DNA from: Eunapius fragilis
Taxonomy: Eukaryota; Porifera; Demospongiae; Spongillida; Spongillidae
Length of the DNA stretch: 64,000 nt
Assembly: GCA_963681505.1 (NCBI GenBank)
Contig: OY811984.1
Location: 6,714,097 to 6,778,096, forward strand
Direction of reading: 5' to 3'
The position numbers were made by a program, and so were the translations under genes. A model generated the notes under the pieces. It did no database searches. It saw only the letters and a list, made by a program, of their open reading frames with translations, and was not told where the DNA came from. How positions within the stretch are numbered: position 1 is the first letter of the stretch; every line of letters starts with the position of its first letter. Positions 57,501 to 64,000 of the stretch are shown one piece after another.

Positions 57501-60453
57501 CTGCCGCTGGGAGATCAAGGTTGTTAACGGCATCATAACTATTCAGGTAGAAATTGGGTGGAGCTGAAAATGGCCAGTTGGTTTTTCATCAGTAAACTAG
57601 AGGGCTTCAGCGCTAGAGCTTTTGCTGATGGCACACGTTGGAGCCTTATACATTAACTTTCGTTGCGTCTCAAAACAGTTACAATTTTTTTGCAACTGTT
57701 TTAAACTGGTTTAACACGTCGTTTAACACCGAACGGTCAATCTATGATTAGGGGTCAGATAGATGTACTAAAGTGAGTAATACCTTATTTGGTATATCAG
57801 GCTCAATAAATAAAACATCAAGTCTCAGGCCATAAACCTACAATACAAATTCACTGATGTGTGGTAAAGCTTTGAGAAAGCGATATCACCAAAACAGTAG
57901 GCCTATATGTGTTTGTGTCCTATGGAACCTACTCTGTAATCTATACCACCCAATGCATGCAAAGAGTGCTGCACTATTGGGGCATGAGATGACTACAGCA
58001 GCTAAGTTGACTACATGAGATGACTACAGCAGCTAAGTTGACTACATGAGATGACTACAGCAGCTAAGTTGACTACATGAGATGACTACAGCAGCTAAGT
58101 TGACTACATGAGATGACTACAGCAGCTAAGTTGACTACATGAGATGACTACAGCAGCTAAGTTGACTACATGAGATGACTACAGCAGCTAAGTTGACTAC
58201 ATGAGATGACTACAGCAGCTAAGTTGACTACATGAGATGACTACAGCAGCTAAGTTGACTACATGAGATGACTACAGCAGCTAAGTTGACTACATGAGAT
58301 GACTACAGCAGCTAAGTTGACTACATGAGATGACTACAGCAGCTAAGTTGACTACATGAGATGACTACAGCAGCTAAGTTGACTACATGAGATGACTACA
58401 GCAGCTAAGTTGACTACATGAGATGACTACAGCAGCTAAGTTGACTACATGAGATGACTACAGCAGCTAAGTTGACTACATGAGATGACTACAGCAGCTA
58501 AGTTGACTACATGAGATGACTACAGCAGCTAAGTTGACTACATGAGATGACTACAGCAGCTAAGTTGACTACATGAGATGACTACAGCAGCTAAGTTGAC
58601 TACATGAGATGACTACAGCAGCTAAGTTGACTACATGAGATGACTACAGCAGCTAAGTTGACTACATGAGATGACTACAGCAGCTAAGTTGACTACATGA
58701 GATGACTACAGCAGCTAAGTTGACTACATGAGATGACTACAGCAGCTAAGTTTCACTTTTGGAATAAACAAGTACATTCTCTTCAATATATGTATGATTG
58801 CAAGGCAACAGTGGTGTAAAAAGGAAGGAAACAAGATCAGTGAATGAAACAGTCCTTATATTAGTGCGTTCACACAACGTTGTAGAGTATGTGCTAAGAT
58901 AGGTATGTTTTTACTTTTGTTCCTTTTCACACCAATACTGTATATCACAGCGTCGTAGCCAGACCTTCGAAGGGGGTCGGATAATCAGATATGCATGACC
59001 CTATTCTAAATGCAGACAAATTGTATTATTAAACAGTCGGCGGTAGGTTATGGAACACACATGTATGTTGAAATCATGCGTAACAAGTGTATACGAATTG
59101 AAGCAGATCCTACCCCCCCCCCCCCCTCTTGTAATGAAGGTCACCCGTGACCCGCTCATTTGACCTCATCAACCCCCCCCCCCCCCCCCCCCCCGGCTAC
59201 AGCCCTGTATCAGGGCCAACGTTCAGGCAGGTCTGCCCATGGTAGCACCACTTTTTTCAGACCTCACATTGTTTTCAACTTTAGTTAATTGCGTACTCTA
59301 CTGCATGGTGCAAGTGCCGCTCATTTAATACTCCTCTCACACCTCGCTCCTTATTTGTGCATCAATCCTTCAGTTGACACAAGCACTAGCTCCTCCCGGC
59401 ACTGCACGCGGTTTGGCCGCACCACTTTTTAAACACCGGCATTGGTCCTGTATATTTATCTAAGAGAATGTTTTAATTTAGTTGCATGTAACTATAGCTA
59501 CGGGCCCAATATGTGTGTGAACATGCTACTCACTTTGAAATCTCTTTCCTGACATTCTCAGCAAATAGGTCTGAATCCTGTTTCTCCTGTGATAAGGGAA
59601 GAGGGTGAAGAGAGATAGGGAGAAGGGAGGAGAGAAAGGAAGGGAGGGGAGGAAGGAAGCGAGGGGAGGAGAGGGAGGAGAGTAGGTAGAATAGATAGAA
59701 GAGGAGGAGGAAGAGGGAGGAACAGGGAAGAGAGGAGGAGGTTAAAGAAGAAATGATCAAGGAAGGGTCTATCTCATAGCTGCTCACCTCAGGTGAAGGA
59801 TTATAGATGGGTAGGTACTGGGAAGAGAGAACATAGAATTAGTCTCAGCAGGGCAGATACATGTCCTTATGCTGACTTACATCACAAAGTCAACTAAAAC
59901 CCATGCACAGGGCGGGGCATATGTGGGTTTACATTGTACAAAGCCCTTCAGATTGGGTGTCTCCTTACCAATGGAATCACTTACATTCACCTCAACATGG
60001 TTGCAAAACTGGCACAGCGTGTAGAACAAACAAGCAATACTGCATGAGGTGGAAGTAATCAAGATCTCAAGATAGGGGGAGGGGCAGCTTGCTTACACAC
60101 TGTTGCCATGGTCTGCCCAAATCATCGTATTCTGAAAAGGTCAGAGGTATTCTGAGTATAAACATGGTGTGTGTATTTACCTTTCTGTTTGTGTATCGAA
60201 TAACTACAGGTTGCACAGGCAGTCCAGGGGAGAATGCACCTGTTGTGTGTGTGTGTGTGTGTGTGCACATTAAGTACAGCCCCATCAAGAGGTACCAACC
60301 CACCATGTTTGAATTGCAGCAAAGCCTTTCTGTTAGTAGTGGTACCTTGAGAGAAAGCCATCCTTTACTATGTTGTGCAAACATGCAAGTGTACTGCACC
60401 CACATCACACCCACATCACACACACACCCACACACACATCACACACACACACA

Positions 60454-60493
<40 letters not shown>

Positions 60494-60653
60494 GGTCACA
60501 TGTACCCTCCACACACCTTCAGGAAACACAAGCAGCTTTGGCCAGTCCAGCCCTGAGTTGAGGCGACGGTTGATCTCCACAGCAGCCTGCTGACGTGAAT
60601 TGCCTTCCTCACGTGATACATATATGACGTTGAATGCCCGTGTGAAAATCCCT

Positions 60654-60690
<37 letters not shown>

Positions 60691-61857
60691 TATTCACAAA
60701 AGTGGGAGTAGTGTCAGGTGTCCTCAGCCATCCCAATTTGAAAAGTGGTCCCCCCCCTTCCTATGGCTCGATCCCCCCTTCCTATGGCTCGATCCCCCCC
60801 TTCCTATGGCTCGATCTCCCCCCTTCCTATGCCCCCCCCCCCCCCCCTTCCTATGGCTCAATCTCCCCCCTTCCTAGGCCCCTCCCCCCCCCCCCCCTCC
60901 TATGGCTCAATCTCTACCTTTCCTATGCCTGAGAGATGTTATCACCTGCCCCCCACAAGCATGAACCCTGCAGCATAAGCTTCCCTCTCCTTACCCACAC
61001 TCCCTCCCTCCATCCTCCCCATTCCTTACCCTCACTCCCTCCCTTCATCCAAGGGGGGGAACTTACTTCCAAAGAATGGTACGTTCCTGTTCTCTGCCCT
61101 GGATAGGGCTGTAGGAATGCCCTTGCAGCCAATGATAAAGATGTCAAACAAGGAGGAGTGTGGACCCACCACCATGATAGGGGCCTCCGAACCTGAGGCT
61201 GGATTGCCTATAACTGGTATCCAGTAGAATCCAAAGCCAAACAGAAAGAGGCGTGACACCTTGGGGGCCATTTTCTGCAAAACAAACCTGGAGAGGGTGG
61301 TAAGTGAAGGGAGGGGGGTGGAAAAAAGCGGAGGGGTGGTAAGAGAAGGGAGCAGCAGGAAGAAAGGCGAACACCTTATATGGGTGCCCGCGTGTTGTTC
61401 ATTAATTCAACGTTCGGCGAACTCCTTATACGCATCCCTTCCTTTTCCATCCCGGCCTTCGTCTTCTCCCGCCCCCTCCCGTCACCTCGCTGTATACCTT
61501 CTCCAGCCTGTGAGCGGCTGGGGGTTCTCTTCGTCGTACCCGAGGCACAGAATGGAAAGCATGCAGAGGAAGCTTCCCGTCACAACGGCCGGCAGAACCA
61601 CTAGGAACAAGCGCAACGGAAACAACCAGATACTGTTGATGGCAATCTATGGGATGGGAAAAAACACACATTTGGGAGGGAGATTCATTGTTTGCTCTTA
61701 GTACTGCTTGCAATATGAGGGCGGACCTGACCTTAAAATAGTCATAGCAGCTGAAGCGCAGCCTGAGAGTAAATGGGTCCACAGGTGCCTCCTCTGATAT
61801 GAAGGCGTCAGCCTGCAGCAAGGGGCGACGTTCATTCGCACTCTCGTCGTCGTCCAT
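54529..61857 (-). CDS. LPCAT1: Lysophosphatidylcholine acyltransferase with EF hands (LPCAT1/2 type)
   Basis: Fifteen minus-strand exons: 61857-61732, 61646-61498, 61287-61067, 60651-60517, 60345-60304, 60239-60181, 60131-60097, 60039-59985, 59817-59788, 59586-59534, 56379-56254, 55485-55335, 55150-55052, 54793-54673, 54614-54529. All phases close, giving 495 aa; human LPCAT1 has 534. A hydrophobic segment (SIWLFPLRLFLVVLPAVVTG) is the membrane anchor. Acyltransferase motifs: HSSLFD (HX4D catalytic), FPEGTTTNR (glycerophosphate binding), GLPVQPVVIRY. EF-hand loops DKDRDGLIDSSD and DQDQDGMLSTAD follow in the C-terminal half, both ending in Asp rather than Glu. The enzyme transfers acyl groups from acyl-CoA to lysophosphatidylcholine in the ER or lipid-droplet membrane (Lands cycle), with calcium sensing in the LPCAT2 branch. 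LPCAT1 versus LPCAT2 cannot be settled, so the symbol is approximate. Exon 11's donor seeds a repeat array, and the exon 4 acceptor has a poly-C tract. The exon 13 acceptor (AACAAAG|AGC) is weak. Confidence 0.88.
55655..55995. repeat. GGTGGACCTCCACGTCACCT 36-bp array, about 9 copies
   Basis: In LPCAT intron 11, with internal deletions that alternate the unit length. The palindrome GGTGGACCTCCAC within each unit can fold. Confidence 0.93.
56045..56275. repeat. 34-36-bp array seeded by the LPCAT exon 11 donor, 6-7 copies
   Basis: On the gene strand each unit reads GTTAAGAAGGAGTTAAG then GTGAGGAGTCATG or ATGAGGAGTCATG. The first matches the exon end and donor at 56254. Some copies keep GT at the donor position, others have AT. 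Confidence 0.9.
56500..57068. repeat. TTTTACTTTGGTCCCCTCTC 35-36-bp array, about 16 copies
   Basis: Uniform array (unit continues ATAACACCCCACACC) in LPCAT intron 10. Confidence 0.96.
57069..57984. other. LPCAT intron 10, non-repeat stretch
   Basis: No exon supported. Short direct and inverted AAACCAGTTTAAC/GTTAAACCA-type strings occur near 57240-57285 and 57690-57740, with CAATCTATGATTA near 57738 inverse to ATAGATTGACC near 57220. This suggests the ends of a diverged inverted-repeat element. Confidence 0.4.
57985..58751. repeat. 31-bp satellite-like array, about 25 identical copies
   Basis: The unit is ATGAGATGACTACAGCAGCT plus AAGTTGACTAC. I see no sequence differences between copies. 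Such uniformity implies recent expansion or strong homogenisation, or an assembler-made consensus. Confidence 0.97.
58752..59533. other. LPCAT intron 10, distal part
   Basis: Two poly-C runs (59113-59127 and 59173-59195) flank GCTCATTTGACCTCATCAACC. No exon seen. Confidence 0.45.
60654..60687. repeat. Poly-G run of about 34
   Basis: On the LPCAT strand it is poly-C directly before the exon 4 acceptor AG, so it serves as the polypyrimidine tract. Confidence 0.9.
60745..60930. repeat. CCCCTTCCTATGGCTCGATC array
   Basis: Seven irregular units with C runs in LPCAT intron 3. Next to it (60410-60492) is a CA-rich tract downstream of the exon 4 donor. Confidence 0.88.
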
Positions 61858-62081
61858 AAATGCAGCTATATCTTGCAGCGCCGCCTAATTACAATCACGT
61901 GCGCAGCAGGAAGTGAACATGCGTAGGACGATTTTATACCCTCCACGCTTTTTTACTCCCACATATTGGCGTATATATAGTACAGTTCGGAATCGAACTC
62001 CCCCCACGGTGACGATATGCAAAAGCGCCGCTAGGTATTTGTCAAGCTCAAACCTGTCTTGTCGATTACAATTAACTGGGG
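61858..62081. promoter_or_regulatory. Bidirectional promoter, LPCAT and BAR gene
   Basis: Start codons are head-to-head, 224 bp apart. Visible elements: E-box CACGTG at 61896-61901, ETS-like AGGAAGTG near 61908 and TATATATAG near 61972. No start site can be read from sequence. Confidence 0.55.
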
Positions 62082-64000
62082 ATGAGTCGTGAGCGGCCCT
62101 CTCAAGCGGGTGCCCACTCCCACAAGAACCTCCAGCAGAGGCTGGACAGGTTGGAGAACACGGTTTCGGCCATCCCCCAAAGTATGAACGAGTTCGTTGA
62201 AGGCCTGAACCAATCTGGCTTGTCCGGGATAAAGGTGGCCTGCCTTCTGGAAACGCTCTTCCAAGACACGCCCATGTCTATGCTTGCGCTGCGGTTCAGG
62301 GACGGGTGCGAGCAGTTCAGCGACAAGTGTAACAAGTCGGGTACTTTCATCACGCAGGAAATATCCGGACCCGTGAAAAAAATCGGACCCTCGTTTTCCA
62401 AGCTTCGGAGCCGCCTCGAAAGCCACTCGAAAGCCCTGGTCAAGTACGAGGCCTATGAGGGCCAACTGGAGCAGCTGAAATCGCAACAGGCTCCCAACAA
62501 ACAGAAGATAGAACAGGTGGAAGCCAAGTTGAGCGTTGCAATGGAAGATTATGCCAGAGAGGACAAGCAGTTGGCCAGAGCGTTAGATGATCTGAACAGA
62601 CTACGTAGCGAGGTACGGACACGATCATTATTGAAGAAGGCCCACTACTAGCGTAATAGTAGGTGGAAAAAAAGAGAGGGTGGGTGTGTGCGCGCGCGCG
62701 TGTGCGTGTTGGTGTGTTGAAACCTTGGAAGAGGGGGAGGAGGGTTTGTCAGTTGAACTGTTCTTTGATGATATAAAGGTATGTTCATAGGTATGGAGTG
62801 GGAAGAATTGAATGAAATGGGAGGAGGGTTGCTGAATGCCCTCTTTTACAAGCTCTGGTATGGTGTTTCAAACCAATGGTCCATGCGGTTGGATATTAGA
62901 AGAAAAAAAAGTTTGTGTCTATTCCCATGACAGCTGGTGGTGGTGGTGGTGGTGGTGGTTGTGATGTGTGTGTGTGTGTGACCATGAAGGTGAGAAACAA
63001 AGGGTCACACAATGTGATCTCGTGTTATCAGGGGGAAAAGCGGGCACATCTGTATGGACCTCTAGGCTTCCCAGGTCTATGCAGTCCACACTACCAGACC
63101 CATTGTTCAGTCCTTTTCAGGGAGTTCGTGTGGTGTCCTCACAGCGCAATTAGTCCTTGTTCATTGCAGCTTATATGTTGGTCCACAGGTGATGGGCCCA
63201 TGTTTCCTGAGCATGCTGGAGACATATTCTAAGCTACTGAGTGCTGCGGCCGACATCATGAGCCCCCTGGGGGCTTTCAAGGAAGCACAGAGAGGGGTAC
63301 CCGAGTCATCTACAAGTTCGGTGATGAAGGAGGCTGTGCTTGGATGGTTAGCAACTGCACAGGTGAGCAAGGGATAACTGCACCTGCCGCCTCCTCCATC
63401 TATCCACCCCTCCACACTTTGTCCCTTTCTCCACCCTCCTCCATCCACCACACCCCTCCTCCACCCATCCCACCCCACCCCTCCACCCATCCCATCCCAC
63501 CTCTCCACCCATCCCACCCCACCCCACCCCTCCACCCATCCCACCCCACCCCTCCACCCATCCCACTCCACCCATCCCACCCCCTCCACCACCCACCCAT
63601 CCACCACCCACCCTCCTCCACCCACCCCACCCCTCCCACTCACCCCACCCTCATCCACCCACCCCACTCTTCCTCCACCCACCCCACCCCTCCTCCACCC
63701 ACCCCACCCCTCTTCCACTCACCCCACCCTCATCCACCCACCCCACTCTTCCTCCACCCTACCTCCCTCCACCCCATCCCTCCACCTTTCTCCACTCCCA
63801 CCCCTACCCTCCCACCTTTCTCCACTCCCACCCCTACCCTCCCACCTTTCTCCACTCCCACTCCTACCCTCCCACCTTTCACCCCATAATGTCCATCACC
63901 CTCCCTCTGCTCTTCACCAGGTGAACCATAACCTTCGCTCCTTTGGTGGTTTGTCCCGCAATGATGTTCAGTGTATGCTGTACAATGGGCCAGAGGGACT
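62082..64000 (+). CDS. BAR-domain protein, 5' part
   Basis: Exons 62082-62612, 63189-63362 and 63921-64000 (continuing beyond the window), phase 0 junctions, 262 codons so far. The start MSRERPSQAGAHSHKNLQQR follows the bidirectional promoter. The sequence is helical and charged, with a BAR-type core (SKLRSRLESHSKALVKYEAYEGQLEQLK, then KIEQVEAKLSVAMEDYAREDKQLARALDDLNRLRSE). The segment RLESHSKALVKYEAY parallels RGRKLVDYDSARHHYE of amphiphysin/BIN proteins. Such proteins dimerise into curved surfaces that bind and bend membranes. The subfamily is not recognised and no SH3 domain lies within the window. Exon 1 read past its donor ends after TRSLLKKAHY. Confidence 0.68.
63440..63895. repeat. CCACCCATCCCACCCC C-rich array
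   Basis: Low-complexity CCACCC-based tract filling intron 2 of the BAR gene, giving strong strand asymmetry and a long pyrimidine run ahead of the exon 3 acceptor. Confidence 0.92.

Noticed and set aside
57985-58751. CRISPR-like regular repeat
   Set aside because: Units are contiguous without spacers and the context is an animal gene intron.
63161-63889. Gly/Trp- and Pro/His-rich frames near the right edge
   Set aside because: Low-complexity CCACCC array in the BAR gene intron.

Overview
The window looks like intron-rich nuclear DNA from an early-branching animal, most likely a sponge. The evidence is metazoan-specific families (two nuclear receptors, CEP89, CCNDBP1, a collagen-modification protein), short GT-AG introns as well as long ones, and extreme minisatellite density. 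The sponge assignment is inference. I found no bacterial operons, CRISPR arrays, rRNA or tRNA genes. All coding sequence is split into exons, so I rebuilt genes from splice sites and reading phase; the phases close exactly in every gene described.

Layout. 1-7104 (-): an atypical nuclear receptor whose 3' end lies beyond the left edge. 7105-10493: a divergent intergenic region. 10494-12565 (+): a canonical NR2-type (RXR/HNF4-like) receptor. 13362-18508 (-): TMEM143. 18618-27403 (-) and 27744-35600 (-): two tandem 12-exon TTC38 paralogs. 36802-38765 (-): an FKBP domain exon that appears spliced to a CRTAP/leprecan-type exon. 38989-44064 (+): CCNDBP1. 46355-54113 (+): CEP89. 54529-61857 (-): an LPCAT-type acyltransferase with EF hands, convergent with CEP89. 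62082-64000 (+): the start of a BAR-domain gene.

Two head-to-head gene pairs are separated by only about 223 bp (FKBP-CRTAP/CCNDBP1 and LPCAT/BAR) and probably share bidirectional promoters. The two nuclear receptors are also head-to-head, across 3.4 kb.

About a third of the window is tandem repeat, nearly all intronic. The most unusual pattern is that several arrays, in four unrelated genes, have a repeat unit that contains a copy of the adjacent exon edge plus its splice site. They create strings of decoy 5' or 3' splice sites directly beside the real one (TTC38 exons 7 and 10, CEP89 exons 8 and 9, CCNDBP1 exon 7, LPCAT exon 11). Several fold-back or MITE-like elements and two degraded retroelement tails are also present. 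The long open frames inside the arrays are by-products of repeat periodicity and are not called as genes, except that one receptor intron is strikingly open in the host reading frame.
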